Made by a program: the position numbers and the translations under genes | The notes under the pieces: generated by a model | Databases searched by the model: none | What the model saw: the letters and a program-made list of their open reading frames with translations, nothing else | Told to the model about the DNA's origin: nothing | Assembly (NCBI RefSeq): GCF_020616595.1 | Contig: NZ_CP085278.1 | Span: 868,001 to 932,000 of the forward strand | DNA length: 64,000 nucleotides | Origin: Lentilactobacillus laojiaonis | GTDB lineage: Bacteria; Bacillota; Bacilli; Lactobacillales; Lactobacillaceae | Direction: 5' to 3' | Part shown: positions 1 through 9,932 of the stretch, piece by piece | Layout: the number at the start of each line of letters is the position of its first letter | How positions within the stretch are numbered: the first letter of the stretch is position 1

Positions 1-187
1 GCTTTGTAGTTAATACATCTTGATCGTCATACTTTATTGTAATTGGTGAATTAGCATAGTTAATTCCCTTAAAATACAAGGTATGATTTTTAAATTTAAG
101 TTTAGTAATTTCAATTGTTGGTTTAGGATCATCTATCAACTTAACGTTGTCTAAAATATCAGCATTACGTTCCACTTTTTCCATCAT
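1..187 (-). CDS. Hypothetical protein, N-terminal part (cut by left edge)
   Basis: The reverse strand reads an open frame of 62 codons from an ATG-ATG pair, preceded by a good ribosome binding site (GGGAGGG at 191-197), and runs off the window. The visible part begins MMEKVERNADILDNVK and is rich in Lys, Ile, Thr and Asp. It has no signal peptide, membrane segment or motif that I recognise. It is divergent from clpP. No function is proposed. The ribosome binding site and lack of stops make it a likely real gene. Confidence 0.6.
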   Translation of the reverse strand, partial: MMEKVERNADILDNVKLIDDPKPTIEITKLKFKNHTLYFKGINYANSPITIKYDDQDVLTTK

Positions 188-296
188 TTTCCCTCCCGTT
201 ATTTCTTACTTACAGATTAACATTTTTAAGTTTTTAAACTAAAAATTATGCTTATAAAAACCTTAATATTTTTTTGTGAAATTTAAGAACAATTTA

Positions 297-313
297 TTTG
301 ACCTTTTTTGACC
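297..313 (+). promoter_or_regulatory. CtsR operator upstream of clpP
   Basis: TTTGACC-TTT-TTTGACC is a direct repeat matching the known CtsR heptad box (reverse complement of GGTCAAA-NNN-GGTCAAA). It overlaps the -35 element of the clpP promoter, so CtsR binding should block RNA polymerase. CtsR is the class III heat-shock repressor of Firmicutes. The ctsR gene is not in this window. Confidence 0.9.
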
Positions 314-326
314 TTTCTAGTAAAAT
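298..326 (+). promoter_or_regulatory. Sigma-A promoter of clpP
   Basis: The -35 element TTGACC (298-303) and -10 element TAAAAT (321-326) are separated by 17 bases. The start of transcription is expected near 333, and the clpP ribosome binding site AAGGAGG lies at 365-371. Confidence 0.8.
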
Positions 327-379
327 AGGCCCATAAGCTTGGAAGTTCCAAGTATATAAATCTTAAGGAGGCATCTCTA

Positions 380-973
380 ATGAATTTAGTGCCAACTGTT
401 ATTGAACAATCATCTAACGGTGAAAGAGCCTACGACATTTATTCTCGTTTGCTTAAAGATAGAATTATCATGCTATCTGGTGAAATCGAAGATAATATGG
501 CAAATGCAATTATTGCCCAATTATTATTCTTAGATGCCCAAGACTCTGAAAAAGACATCTACCTTTACATCAATTCTCCCGGTGGAGTAATTACCTCAGG
601 AATGGCAATTTACGATACTATGAATTTTATTAAATCTGATGTACAAACTATTGTTATTGGTATGGCAGCCTCAATGGCCAGTGTGCTAGCATCTTCCGGT
701 GCTAAAGGCAAACGTTTTGCTTTACCACATTCAACAGTTCTTATTCACCAACCATTAGGTGGAGCTCAAGGTCAACAAACTGAAATTGAAATCGCTGCTC
801 AAGAAATCTTAAAAGCACGTAAAATGATTACTGAAATTTTAGCTGAAAATTCAGGTCAAAGTGTTGAAAAAGTTAAATTAGATACTGAACGTGATAATTA
901 TCTAACTGCTCAGGAAGCCGTAGATTATGGTTTACTTGATGGTATTTTAAATAGTACCGATGAAAAGAAATAG
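380..973 (+). CDS. clpP: ATP-dependent Clp protease proteolytic subunit ClpP
   Basis: This 197-residue protein is the serine protease core that stacks as two heptamer rings and degrades proteins unfolded by ClpX, ClpC or ClpE in the cytoplasm. The catalytic triad is visible: Ser98 in GMAASMAS, His123 in LIHQP and Asp172 in ERDNY. Length is normal for the family. The ATG at 380 follows a strong ribosome binding site. A CtsR operator overlaps its promoter, so heat or protein stress should induce it. It is monocistronic: a perfect hairpin follows the stop and also serves the convergent whiA. Confidence 0.97.
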   Translation: MNLVPTVIEQSSNGERAYDIYSRLLKDRIIMLSGEIEDNMANAIIAQLLFLDAQDSEKDIYLYINSPGGVITSGMAIYDTMNFIKSDVQTIVIGMAASMASVLASSGAKGKRFALPHSTVLIHQPLGGAQGQQTEIEIAAQEILKARKMITEILAENSGQSVEKVKLDTERDNYLTAQEAVDYGLLDGILNSTDEKK

Positions 974-974
974 A

Positions 975-1016
975 GCATAAAAAAAGACTTAGCAATTGCT
1001 AAGTCTTTTTTTATGC
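975..1016. terminator. Bidirectional terminator between clpP and whiA
   Basis: A near-perfect palindrome centred on AGCAATTGCT, with arms AAAGACTTAGC and GCTAAGTCTTT flanked by A and T runs. It ends transcription of both convergent genes, and the last whiA codons lie inside it. Confidence 0.85.
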
Positions 1017-1934
1017 TAATTTTTCAGCATATTCGTTAATTTTTCTTAAACGATGATTAACCCCCGACTTTGAAATCGGACCGCCACTAACAAGTTCTCC
1101 TAGTTCCTTTAGACTAACTTCTGGATGTTTTAGTCGAACATAAGCAACATCTTGCAACTTTTGCGGTAGTTGGTCAATACCAACCATTTCATCAATTAAT
1201 TTAATATTTTCAATCTGTTTAGTAGCTGCATTGGCAACTTTATTTAAATTAGCTGTCTCACAATTAACTAATCGGTTAACCGAATTACGCATATCTCTAA
1301 CGATTCTGACATCCTCAAATTTTAGCATGGAACTAGTAGCCCCAATTAATTGCAAGAAATCAGCTATCTTTTCCCCTTCTTTAAGGTAGGTAATATACCC
1401 ACTTCTTCTTTGGGTAGTACGAGCTTTTAACCCATATCGATTCATCATTTCAGCAACCATCTCATTGTGTTCTTCGTACAATGAGTAAATTTCTAAATGG
1501 TAGCGTGAAGTTTCTGGATTATTTACCGATCCACCAGCTAAAAAAGCTCCTCGTAAATATGATCTAACTTTATTATCATCACTTAATAGTTCATCAGGCA
1601 CCCGGTTAACTATTTCAGCGCCATCAAATATTTTTAGATCTTTTAATAAATCAGCAGCTCGATTTTTTACTTTTAAAATATATAAGTTATTTTTCTTTAA
1701 CTTCATTTTACGTCGCACACTTAATTCACTAGTTATTCCATAAAATTTGGATAGTAGTTTATACATTCTCCTAGCAATTGCTGGATTTTCTGATTGGACA
1801 TTTAAAACAAAGTGGTGATTAACTATTCCTAAATTTCCATTCATCCGAATTAAGGCCATTAATTCGGCTTTAGCATTTTCTTTGTGGACGCTTAATGAAG
1901 TTAGTTCTTTTTTTACTTCACTAGCGTAAGACAT
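1011..1934 (-). CDS. whiA: DNA-binding protein WhiA
   Basis: This 307-residue protein matches WhiA, a regulator of cell division and chromosome segregation in Gram-positive bacteria. It has a degenerate LAGLIDADG-type N-terminal domain ([16 protein letters not shown] at about 125-140) and a C-terminal helix-turn-helix ([13 protein letters not shown] at about 273-285). The metal-binding acidic residues of homing endonucleases are not evident, as usual for WhiA. It is the last gene of rapZ-yvcK-whiA, 17 bases after yvcK, the order kept across Bacilli. Confidence 0.95.
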   Translation of the reverse strand: MSYASEVKKELTSLSVHKENAKAELMALIRMNGNLGIVNHHFVLNVQSENPAIARRMYKLLSKFYGITSELSVRRKMKLKKNNLYILKVKNRAADLLKDLKIFDGAEIVNRVPDELLSDDNKVRSYLRGAFLAGGSVNNPETSRYHLEIYSLYEEHNEMVAEMMNRYGLKARTTQRRSGYITYLKEGEKIADFLQLIGATSSMLKFEDVRIVRDMRNSVNRLVNCETANLNKVANAATKQIENIKLIDEMVGIDQLPQKLQDVAYVRLKHPEVSLKELGELVSGGPISKSGVNHRLRKINEYAEKLA

Positions 1935-1951
1935 TTCATTACCTCTTATCG

Positions 1952-2953
1952 TTAAATATTAGGTCGACCAATTAAATTAATTAATTCATCAACCACTTCT
2001 TTTCCATTATGAAAGACTCCCTTGTCTCGAAGTTCTACATAATCGGCGGTAATCACTCGGCAATCCATTTCACTCAACATCTCAAAATCATGACTAACCG
2101 GATGAGCTACTTCATTCCATTTTTTGCGATCAATATATTCTTCCGTTACGATTTGACTATTAACTAAAACCGTATTAATAAAATTACTTCCCAAGTGTTC
2201 ATTTAAAACTCGAACATGGTCAGCATCAGTAAATCCTTCAGTTTCACCTTTTTGAGTCATAATGTTACATATATAAACTACATCAGCATCCGTTTCAATC
2301 ACCGCTCTACCTACATTTTCAATCATTAAATTAGGTAAAATACTGGTAAATAAACTCCCCGGTCCTAAAACGATTTGGTCAGCCTCCATAATTGCATCCA
2401 CTACTTGTTGTTTAGCCTGAGGACGGTGTTTATGCTTGATATCGCTGCTCTCTACCCAAACTCGCTTAATCAATTTATTAGCGGCTGTAATTTCAGCTTC
2501 ACCACTTAAAACTGTGCCATCGGTAAATTCAGCATTTAAAACTAGTGGTTCATTAGCTGCCGGGAATACATGGCCATCCACTTTCATCATTGCACTAAGT
2601 TGTTGAACCGCATCAAAAATACCGCCTTCCATCTCAGATAAGGCTGCAATAATTAAGTTACCAATCGCATGACCAGCAAAAAATTGATCCGCACTATTAA
2701 ATCGATATTGAAATAACTTGAGTTCTAACTCTGGTAATTGGGATAGCGATACCATCACATTACGGATATCTCCAGGTGGAACCACGTTAATATAATCTCT
2801 TAAAATTCCGGATGAGCCACCATCATCAGCTACCGTTACTACTGCGGTAATATCCACATTTCGATTACGTAAATTATTTAAAATGACGGGTAATCCGGTT
2901 CCACCACCAATAACCACAATCTTAGGTTTAGTTTGTGTTAGTTTCTTTTTCAT
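1952..2953 (-). CDS. yvcK: YvcK-family gluconeogenesis/cell-shape factor
   Basis: A 333-residue CofD-like protein. In B. subtilis YvcK is needed for growth and normal shape on gluconeogenic carbon sources and binds UDP-sugars. The N-terminal dinucleotide-binding motif [13 protein letters not shown] (13-25) and the VADDGGSSG loop (41-49) are clear, and GPGSLFTS lies near residue 197. The start codon overlaps the rapZ stop by four bases, indicating translational coupling. Located between rapZ and whiA as expected. Confidence 0.93.
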   Translation of the reverse strand: MKKKLTQTKPKIVVIGGGTGLPVILNNLRNRNVDITAVVTVADDGGSSGILRDYINVVPPGDIRNVMVSLSQLPELELKLFQYRFNSADQFFAGHAIGNLIIAALSEMEGGIFDAVQQLSAMMKVDGHVFPAANEPLVLNAEFTDGTVLSGEAEITAANKLIKRVWVESSDIKHKHRPQAKQQVVDAIMEADQIVLGPGSLFTSILPNLMIENVGRAVIETDADVVYICNIMTQKGETEGFTDADHVRVLNEHLGSNFINTVLVNSQIVTEEYIDRKKWNEVAHPVSHDFEMLSEMDCRVITADYVELRDKGVFHNGKEVVDELINLIGRPNI

Positions 2954-3834
2954 TGGCCCGTCCCAGCCCTTTTATGTTTTTCAATATCTCGATGCGTAAT
3001 GTTAACTGGATATTCTTTAGATAATTGTTCACCTAATCGCTGAGCCATAGCTACAGAACGATGCTGGCCACCAGTACAACCAATTGCAATTGTTAAACTA
3101 GATTTACCCTCTTTTTCATAAGCAGGTAAGGTAAATTCAATTAATGAAGCTAATTTTTCATAAAATTCATCAGCCCCAGTAGATTGCATAACATAATCTT
3201 TAACGTCTTGATCTAATCCAGTTTGATAACGCATCTTTTTATCGTAATATGGATTAGGTAAGAACCTTACATCCATAGCGATATCGGCGTCTAATGGAAC
3301 TCCATATTTAAAGCCAAATGACATAACTTCAATATGAAATTTATAGTTATCATCTACAATTTCAAATCGATCAAAAATCTTTTCTCGTAAATCTCTTGGT
3401 GAAATTTCTGAAGTATCAATTACCATGTCGGCACTTTTCTTTATACCTTCTAATAATTCACGTTCTTTCTCAATTCCGTCAATTATTCGACCATTTCGAG
3501 CTAATGGATGTGCACGGCGTGTTTCTTTATAACGTGATACTAATTTTTCATCAGAAGATTCTAAGAACAGAACTTCGGCTTTATCATCATTTTTTTGTAA
3601 ATCATTATATATTTCAATAATGCCATCATAGAAAACCTGAGAACGGAGATCCATAACCATGGCAATTTTTTTAATTTCTTTTTCAGTTCTAATTAATTCC
3701 TTAAATTTCGGAAATAGTGTTGGAGGCATGTTATCGACACAAAAGTATCCTAAATCTTCAAAACTTTGCATAGCAACTGTTTTTCCAGCGCCACTCATTC
3801 CAGTAATGAGTACAAATTGATTATTATTTTTCAT
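2950..3834 (-). CDS. rapZ: RNase adapter / nucleotide-binding protein RapZ
   Basis: A 294-residue P-loop protein of the RapZ (YvcJ) family. Walker A is GMSGAGKT at 12-19. The C-terminal domain carries GCTGGQHRS (about 252-260) and HRDIEKHKR near the end. In E. coli RapZ guides glmZ small-RNA decay; in Bacilli YvcJ hydrolyses GTP and its loss affects competence, so the RNA-adapter role here is not assured. First gene of rapZ-yvcK-whiA. An extended -10 (TGGTATGAT, 3870-3878 reverse) is the likely promoter. Confidence 0.93.
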   Translation of the reverse strand: MKNNNQFVLITGMSGAGKTVAMQSFEDLGYFCVDNMPPTLFPKFKELIRTEKEIKKIAMVMDLRSQVFYDGIIEIYNDLQKNDDKAEVLFLESSDEKLVSRYKETRRAHPLARNGRIIDGIEKERELLEGIKKSADMVIDTSEISPRDLREKIFDRFEIVDDNYKFHIEVMSFGFKYGVPLDADIAMDVRFLPNPYYDKKMRYQTGLDQDVKDYVMQSTGADEFYEKLASLIEFTLPAYEKEGKSSLTIAIGCTGGQHRSVAMAQRLGEQLSKEYPVNITHRDIEKHKRAGTGQ

Positions 3835-3869
3835 AACATTTTCCTTTCATTATTACATGATTGTAGTAT

Positions 3870-3878
3870 ATCATACCA
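3870..3878 (-). promoter_or_regulatory. Probable extended -10 promoter of rapZ-yvcK-whiA
   Basis: TGGTATGAT on the reverse strand fits an extended -10 element about 30 bases before the rapZ ribosome binding site (GAAAGGAAAA). No good -35 element was seen, which is acceptable for this promoter type. Confidence 0.4.
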
Positions 3879-3905
3879 GGCGTTCCATAAATACGTTATT
3901 TAAAC

Positions 3906-3940
3906 AAAAAGGTGTTGCAGTTGACTGCAACACCTTTTTA
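3906..3940. terminator. Terminator after uvrA
   Basis: Ten-base-pair stem GGTGTTGCAG / CTGCAACACC with a TTGA loop (3911-3934), with A5 on the left and T5 on the right. It ends the uvrB-uvrA transcript just before the rapZ promoter and could work in both directions. Confidence 0.88.
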
Positions 3941-6790
3941 TTTTGCCTGTTCAGTTAATTTAGTATCACGATCTAGAATTGGTTTTAAATATTTACCAGT
4001 ATAACTACCCTTTACTTCTACAACTTTTTCTGGTGTACCGGTAGCAACTACTTGGCCACCGCCATTACCGCCTTCGGGTCCTAAATCAATTAGATGATCC
4101 GCATTTTTAATTACATCTAAATTATGCTCAATAATTAGGACAGAATTACCATTATCAACTAATGCTTGCAAAACATTCAATAATTTACGAATATCTTCTG
4201 AATGTAATCCAGTAGTTGGTTCATCTAAAATATATAAATTTTTACCAGTTGATTTCTTATGAAGTTCGGAAGCTAATTTCATTCGTTGAGCTTCTCCTCC
4301 AGAAAGAGTAGTGGCTGGTTGGCCAAGAGTTACATAGCCTAATCCTACATCTTGAATAGTTTGTAGCTTACGAGTGATCTTAGGAATGGCACTAAAGAAT
4401 TCCAAAGCTTCATCAACGGTCATCGCTAAGATATCTGCGATATTTTTCCCTTTATACTCAACTGCTAATGTTTCGGCATTATACCGTTTACCATGACAGA
4501 CTTCACATGGAACATATACATCGGGTAAAAAGTTCATTTCAATTTTTAAGATTCCATCGCCATGACAGGTTTCACAACGACCACCCTTGATATTAAAACT
4601 AAAACGACCTTTAGTAAAACCATGAAGTTTTGATTCATTAGTATTAGCAAATAAGTCCCTTATATCATCAAACACTCCAGTATACGTTGCTGGATTACTT
4701 CGTGGAGTTCTTCCAATCGGTGTTTGATCAATATTAACAATTTTTTCAAGGTTTTCTATTCCAGTTATTTTTTTAAATTTACCAGGTTTTGCAGAATTAC
4801 GATTAAGTTTATGAGCCACTTCTTTTTTCAAAATATCATTTACTAAAGTAGACTTACCTGATCCGGAAACCCCAGTTACTACCACAAATTCACCTAACGG
4901 AATAGTTACGTTAATATTTTTTAAATTATTCTCAGCTGCTCCAGTTATTTTTAATTGTTTACCATTACCTTTGCGACGTTCTAAAGGCACGGGAATAAAT
5001 CTTTTACCCGATAAATATTGTCCCGTGATGGATTGTTTAGTATTTTCAACTTCTTCTGGTGTTCCAGATGCCATTACATTTCCACCATTGGCTCCTGCAC
5101 CAGGTCCAATATCAATTAAATAATCAGCAGCACGCATAGTATCTTCATCATGTTCTACTACCACTAAGGTATTACCTAAGTCTCGCATGTGTTTTAAAGA
5201 CTCAATCAATCTATCATTATCTCGCTGGTGAAGTCCAATAGACGGCTCATCTAAAACGTATAAAACCCCGGTTAGATTGGATCCAATTTGCGTAGCCAAT
5301 CTAATTCGTTGAGCTTCTCCTCCAGATAAGGTCCTAGCAGAACGCGATAAGGTTAGATAATCCAAACCAACATTTTTTAAAAAAGTTAGACGATCAGAAA
5401 TTTCTTTTAAAATTGGCGCCGCAATAGTCGCGTTTTGTTCACTCAATTTAAGTTCCTTAAAGAAATTAAGTTCAGCTTGAATATCCATTGCCGAGACTTC
5501 TGCAATATTTAAATCTGCAATTTTAACTGAGCGAGCTTTATCATTCAAACGATATCCATGACAGGTACGACAAGTTAACTCGGTCATATAGGTACGCATT
5601 TGGTCTCTAGTAAAATCACTACTAGTATCATGATAACGACGATCAACATTGTTAACTACCCCTTCAAATGTCGTATCTACATCACGAACTCCGCCAAAAT
5701 CATTTTCATAATGGAAATGAAATTCCTGACCATTAGATCCATAAAGAATTAGATTTTTCTGTTTATCTGATAAGTCCTTAAATGGTGTGTCCATATCGAT
5801 TTTAAAAGCCTGGCATACTTGTGCCAACAAATTGGGATAATATTTAGAACTAATTGGATTCCATGGGGCAATAGCTCCTTGGTTTAAGGTTAAAGTATCA
5901 TCAGGAACAATTAAGTCTAAATCAATTTCTAATTTAACTCCCAATCCATCACATTCAGGACATGCTCCCGTTGGTGAGTTGAATGAGAATAAGCGCGGTT
6001 CTAAATCACCAACTGTAAATCCACAAATTGGACAAGCATAGTGTTCGGAAAACATCATAGGGTCTCTTTGTCCTAAAAAGTCTATAATGGCATATCCATC
6101 ACTTAGTCTAAGTGCTGATTCTAGTGATTCTGATAGACGGGTATTCATATCATTTTTTACAATCATTCGATCCACCACAATATTAATGGTGTGTAACTTA
6201 GTCTTACTTAATTCAATATCTTCTTCAATATCTCGAGTTTCTCCGTCAACTTGAACTCGCACAAAACCTTCTTTTTTGATTTTATCAAATACTTTTTTGT
6301 GTTGACCTTTTTTACTTCTAACAATTGGTGAAAGAATTTGAATTTTAGTGCGTTCAGGTAATTGCTCAATTTGACTGATCATTTGATCTACGGATTGGCT
6401 TTGGATGATTGAACCGTCATTAGGACAAATAGGAGTTCCCACTCTGGCCCATAAAAGTCTAAAATAATCGTTAATCTCGGTAACCGTTCCAACTGTAGAT
6501 CGTGGATTTTTAGAAGTAGTTTTTTGATCAATTGAAATTGCAGGACTTAAACCATCAATTGAATCAACCTGGGGCTTATCCATTTGTCCTAAAAATTGAC
6601 GAGCATACGAAGATAAACTTTCCACATATCTTCGTTGACCTTCAGCATACAATGTATCAAAAGCTAAAGAACTCTTACCTGATCCGGATAATCCAGTCAT
6701 AACAACTAATTTATTTTTAGGGATTGTAACATTAACATCTTTTAGGTTATGTTCTCTAGCCCCTCTAATAACGATATTGTCTATTGCCAC
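3938..6790 (-). CDS. uvrA: Excinuclease ABC subunit A
   Basis: The 950-residue damage-recognition ATPase of nucleotide excision repair. It has two ABC ATPase modules: Walker A GLSGSGKSS at 33-41 and GVSGSGKST near 640. Zinc fingers CPICG with CPECD and CETCHGDG with CEVCHGKR interrupt them, and there are two LSGGEAQR signatures. Full length and intact. It starts with GTG at 6790 after AGGAGG. It follows uvrB by 12 bases and shares its LexA-controlled promoter. Confidence 0.97.
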   Translation of the reverse strand: MAIDNIVIRGAREHNLKDVNVTIPKNKLVVMTGLSGSGKSSLAFDTLYAEGQRRYVESLSSYARQFLGQMDKPQVDSIDGLSPAISIDQKTTSKNPRSTVGTVTEINDYFRLLWARVGTPICPNDGSIIQSQSVDQMISQIEQLPERTKIQILSPIVRSKKGQHKKVFDKIKKEGFVRVQVDGETRDIEEDIELSKTKLHTINIVVDRMIVKNDMNTRLSESLESALRLSDGYAIIDFLGQRDPMMFSEHYACPICGFTVGDLEPRLFSFNSPTGACPECDGLGVKLEIDLDLIVPDDTLTLNQGAIAPWNPISSKYYPNLLAQVCQAFKIDMDTPFKDLSDKQKNLILYGSNGQEFHFHYENDFGGVRDVDTTFEGVVNNVDRRYHDTSSDFTRDQMRTYMTELTCRTCHGYRLNDKARSVKIADLNIAEVSAMDIQAELNFFKELKLSEQNATIAAPILKEISDRLTFLKNVGLDYLTLSRSARTLSGGEAQRIRLATQIGSNLTGVLYVLDEPSIGLHQRDNDRLIESLKHMRDLGNTLVVVEHDEDTMRAADYLIDIGPGAGANGGNVMASGTPEEVENTKQSITGQYLSGKRFIPVPLERRKGNGKQLKITGAAENNLKNINVTIPLGEFVVVTGVSGSGKSTLVNDILKKEVAHKLNRNSAKPGKFKKITGIENLEKIVNIDQTPIGRTPRSNPATYTGVFDDIRDLFANTNESKLHGFTKGRFSFNIKGGRCETCHGDGILKIEMNFLPDVYVPCEVCHGKRYNAETLAVEYKGKNIADILAMTVDEALEFFSAIPKITRKLQTIQDVGLGYVTLGQPATTLSGGEAQRMKLASELHKKSTGKNLYILDEPTTGLHSEDIRKLLNVLQALVDNGNSVLIIEHNLDVIKNADHLIDLGPEGGNGGGQVVATGTPEKVVEVKGSYTGKYLKPILDRDTKLTEQAK

Positions 6791-6802
6791 TCTTAGTGCC
6801 TC

Positions 6803-8809
6803 CTATTTTTTGATACTAGTTTTTAACTCTAAAATAGTATCTCTTAAATTTGCAGCCTGCTCGAAGTCAAGTTTTCTAGCGGCTTCTTCCATTTGTATAT
6901 TTAAATTGTCTAACATTTCTTTTTGATCTTTTTTGCTCATACTTAAGAAATCACTTTCGATGAAATCATCTTTTTCGCCAGTGTTTTCATTCGCTTTTGT
7001 AACTGAAATCAAATCGCGAATTTCTTTTTTAATAGTATGTGGAACAATGTTATGCTCCTCATTATATTTCATCTGAATGCTGCGTCTTCTATTCGTTTCA
7101 TCGATAGCATTTTTCATTGAATCGGTAATTTTATCTGCATACATAATAACCTTACCATTTTCATTTCGAGCAGCTCGACCAATTGTTTGAATTAAGGATC
7201 GTTCATTTCGTAAGAAACCTTCTTTATCAGCATCCAAAATTGCTACTAACGAAACTTCTGGTACATCAATACCTTCTCTTAATAAGTTAATTCCTACCAG
7301 CACATCAAACTTTCCTAAACGTAAATCTCTAATAATCTGAGTTCTTTCTAAAGTCTTAATATCTGAATGTAGATATTTAACTTTGATCCCTAGATCTTTA
7401 AGATAGTCAGTTAAGTCTTCTGCCATTTTTTTAGTTAACGTAGTAATGAAAGTTCGTTCATTATGCTCAATTCGCTGATTAATTTCACCAACTAAATCAT
7501 CCATCTGTCCCATAATTGGACGGACATCAATTGTTGGATCAAGTAAACCAGTTGGACGAATAATTTGTTGAGCAACTTTGTCAGTTTCCGCTAACTCATA
7601 TGGTCCCGGAGTAGCTGACATATAGATAACTTGGTTAACATGTTTTTCAAATTCATTTAGAGTTAATGGACGGTTATCTAAGGCACTAGGTAGTCTGAAA
7701 CCGTAGTCTACTAATTGTTGCTTTCGAGCCTGATCTCCATTATACATACCACGAATTTGTGGCATAGTTTGGTGAGATTCATCTACCACCAATAAGAAAT
7801 CTTTAGGAAAGAAATCTAGCAAGGTATAGGGTGGTTCTCCTGGTTTTCTTCGGTCCATGAACCTAGAATAATTTTCAATTCCACTGGTGTATCCCATTTC
7901 TCGCATCATTTCAATGTCATAAGTAGTTCGCTGTTTTAACCTTTGAGCTTCAAGTAATTTGCCTTCATCTTCAAACTTATTAACTTGTTGTTGCATCTCT
8001 TCTTCAATCTCAGGTAAAGCAACGTTCATAATCTCATCATTAGTTAAAAAATGAGTCGCTGGAAATATCGCTACATGTTCGCGGTCGCCTAAAACCTCTC
8101 CTGTTAAAGTATCAACTTCTCTAATACGGTCAATTTCATCCCCAAAGAACTCAATTCTTAGAGCATGATCATCAATTGATGCTGGAAAGACTTCTACTAT
8201 ATCCCCGTGTACTCTAAATCTACCTCGTTGAAAATCAATATCATTTCTTTCAAATTGAATATTAACTAATTCTCTTAGTAACTTATCTCGATCTAGTTCT
8301 TGACCAACTCGAAGTGAAACTACATGATCATGATATTCTTTGGGATCACCCAGTCCAAATATCGAAGAAACTGAAGCAACTACAATAACATCATTTCTTT
8401 CTAGTAAAGAACTAGTGGCTGAATGCCTTAATTTATCTATTTCGTCATTAATTGAGGAGTCCTTTTCAATATAAGTATCACTTGAAGGTACATAGGCTTC
8501 TGGTTGATAGTAATCATAATAACTAACAAAATATTCTACTGCATTATTAGGGAAAAAGTCTTTAAATTCACCATATAACTGTCCAGCTAAGGTTTTGTTA
8601 TGAGACAAAATTAAAGTTGGTTTATTAACCTGTTGAATTACGTTAGAAATTGTAAATGTTTTACCAGTTCCTGTTGCTCCTAATAAAATTTGTGACTTTT
8701 CATTTTCATTAATTCCCTTCACCAACTGTTTAATTGCTTCCGGTTGGTCTCCGGTAGGTGAGTACTTAGAAACCAAATCAAATTTATTATTATTTTGTCG
8801 TTCAATCAT
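6803..8809 (-). CDS. uvrB: Excinuclease ABC subunit B
   Basis: The 668-residue helicase-like subunit that receives damaged DNA from UvrA and recruits UvrC. Walker A GATGTGKT is at 44-51, the damage-probing beta-hairpin [12 protein letters not shown] at 97-108, and a UVR domain ([17 protein letters not shown]) at the C-terminus. I chose the ATG at 8809 because AAGGAGG lies just upstream. An open frame continues 17 codons further, but it crosses a hairpin in the 5' leader. First gene of uvrB-uvrA, with a LexA box in its promoter. Confidence 0.96.
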   Translation of the reverse strand: MIERQNNNKFDLVSKYSPTGDQPEAIKQLVKGINENEKSQILLGATGTGKTFTISNVIQQVNKPTLILSHNKTLAGQLYGEFKDFFPNNAVEYFVSYYDYYQPEAYVPSSDTYIEKDSSINDEIDKLRHSATSSLLERNDVIVVASVSSIFGLGDPKEYHDHVVSLRVGQELDRDKLLRELVNIQFERNDIDFQRGRFRVHGDIVEVFPASIDDHALRIEFFGDEIDRIREVDTLTGEVLGDREHVAIFPATHFLTNDEIMNVALPEIEEEMQQQVNKFEDEGKLLEAQRLKQRTTYDIEMMREMGYTSGIENYSRFMDRRKPGEPPYTLLDFFPKDFLLVVDESHQTMPQIRGMYNGDQARKQQLVDYGFRLPSALDNRPLTLNEFEKHVNQVIYMSATPGPYELAETDKVAQQIIRPTGLLDPTIDVRPIMGQMDDLVGEINQRIEHNERTFITTLTKKMAEDLTDYLKDLGIKVKYLHSDIKTLERTQIIRDLRLGKFDVLVGINLLREGIDVPEVSLVAILDADKEGFLRNERSLIQTIGRAARNENGKVIMYADKITDSMKNAIDETNRRRSIQMKYNEEHNIVPHTIKKEIRDLISVTKANENTGEKDDFIESDFLSMSKKDQKEMLDNLNIQMEEAARKLDFEQAANLRDTILELKTSIKK

Positions 8810-8835
8810 GCAAAAGCCTCCTTCAAGGTACAAAT

Positions 8836-8858
8836 AAAAAAAGTGGGAAAATCCCCAC
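8836..8858 (-). other. Terminator-like hairpin in the uvrB 5' leader
   Basis: On the reverse strand GTGGG-GATTTT-CCCAC is followed by seven T, so it has the form of an intrinsic terminator. It starts about 8 bases after the predicted transcription start and ends about 26 bases before the uvrB ATG. It may protect the 5' end of the mRNA or attenuate transcription. There is no T-run on the other strand, so it does not serve trxB. Confidence 0.6.
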
Positions 8859-8872
8859 AAATACGTAACTAT

Positions 8873-8901
8873 ATTTTACCATACGAACATACTTTCGCCA
8901 A
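8873..8901 (-). promoter_or_regulatory. Sigma-A promoter of uvrB-uvrA
   Basis: The -35 element TTGGCG (8896-8901 reverse) and -10 element TAAAAT (8873-8878 reverse) are 17 bases apart. The spacer and the edge of the -35 element hold the LexA box. Confidence 0.8.
8884..8897 (-). promoter_or_regulatory. LexA (DinR) SOS box of uvrB
   Basis: CGAAAGTATGTTCG on the reverse strand agrees at 13 of 14 positions with the Gram-positive DinR consensus CGAACRNRYGTTYG. It lies between the -35 and -10 elements, an ideal repressor position, so uvrB-uvrA should be induced by DNA damage. Confidence 0.85.
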
Positions 8902-8910
8902 ATTTGAAAT

Positions 8911-8945
8911 AAAAAAAGTTTTGCTAAAATAGCAAAACTTTTTTA
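8911..8945 (-). terminator. Terminator after trxB
   Basis: Stem AAGTTTTGCTA / TAGCAAAACTT with an AAA loop and flanking A and T runs. It overlaps the trxB stop and ends the pspC-to-trxB gene series. Confidence 0.82.
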
Positions 8946-9869
8946 TTTGATAGATTCAATATATTTAAAGGCTTGTTGACCAGCTACTCCACCTTCGCCA
9001 ACTGCCGTTGTTATTTGTCTTAAATCTTTTTTACGAACATCACCAATTGCATAAATTCCAGGAATTTTAGTTTCCATTTTATCATTAGTAACAATCCAAC
9101 CATCTTGATCAGTAATTCCTAAATCTAAGAATGGTTTGGTCATAGGTAATAATCCTACGTAAATAAATACACCAGAAGTTTCAATAATTGATTCTTCGTT
9201 AGTTTTATTATTTACAACTCGAACACCTGTAACCTTATTTTCATCACCTAAAACTTCAACTACATTAGTATCCCAGGTAAAATGCATTTTATCATTAGCA
9301 AAAGCTTGATCTTGGCTAACTTTTTGAGCTCTTAATTGGTCACGACGATGAATTACATTAACATTGTTAGCAATTTTAGATAGGTAAATTCCCTCTTCAA
9401 TTGCTGAATCACCGCCACCAATTACAACGACATCGCGATTCTTGAAAAAGGCTCCGTCACATACCGCACAGTATGAAACTCCACGGCCACCATATTCTTC
9501 TTCACCGGGAACGCCTAGTTTTTTGTAATCTGAGCCACTACCAATAATAACTACTTTAGCTTCAATTTCATCACTATCAGTAATTACAGTTTTAGTTGCA
9601 CCATTGTCTTTAATGGCTTCAACACTGCCATATACATATTCAGCTCCAAAGTTTACGGAACCATCATAGATGTTTTGAGCCAAATCCGGTCCTTTAATGG
9701 ATTTATATCCCGGATAATTTTCAATTTCTGCAGTGTTATTCAATTGTCCACCATATATTCCTCGATCAATCATCGCTACAGAAAGATTAGCTCGAGAGGC
9801 ATATAATGCAGCTGTCATTCCGCTAGGACCAGCTCCGATAATTACAACATCATAACTTTTTTCAGTCAT
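8943..9869 (-). CDS. trxB: Thioredoxin reductase (NADPH)
   Basis: A 308-residue FAD flavoenzyme that passes electrons from NADPH to thioredoxin. The FAD-binding GAGPSG is at 12-17, the redox-active CAVC pair is Cys134 and Cys137, the NADPH motif is VIGGGDSAIEEG, and the C-terminal FAD motif is GIYAIGDVR. Length is typical of the low-molecular-weight class. The ATG at 9869 follows GGGAGG. It lies 63 bases after galU, so it may have its own promoter; none was convincing. Confidence 0.95.
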   Translation of the reverse strand: MTEKSYDVVIIGAGPSGMTAALYASRANLSVAMIDRGIYGGQLNNTAEIENYPGYKSIKGPDLAQNIYDGSVNFGAEYVYGSVEAIKDNGATKTVITDSDEIEAKVVIIGSGSDYKKLGVPGEEEYGGRGVSYCAVCDGAFFKNRDVVVIGGGDSAIEEGIYLSKIANNVNVIHRRDQLRAQKVSQDQAFANDKMHFTWDTNVVEVLGDENKVTGVRVVNNKTNEESIIETSGVFIYVGLLPMTKPFLDLGITDQDGWIVTNDKMETKIPGIYAIGDVRKKDLRQITTAVGEGGVAGQQAFKYIESIK

Positions 9870-9932
9870 TAGTATTCCTCCCTAATCATTAGTTTAGGAT
9901 AGCTTACTATTAATAAGTGTAAATGTCCAGTC

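Noticed and set aside
8810-8860. Longer uvrB start (17 extra codons)
   Set aside because: It would be encoded by the leader hairpin and ribosome binding site; the ATG at 8809 has ideal AAGGAGG spacing.
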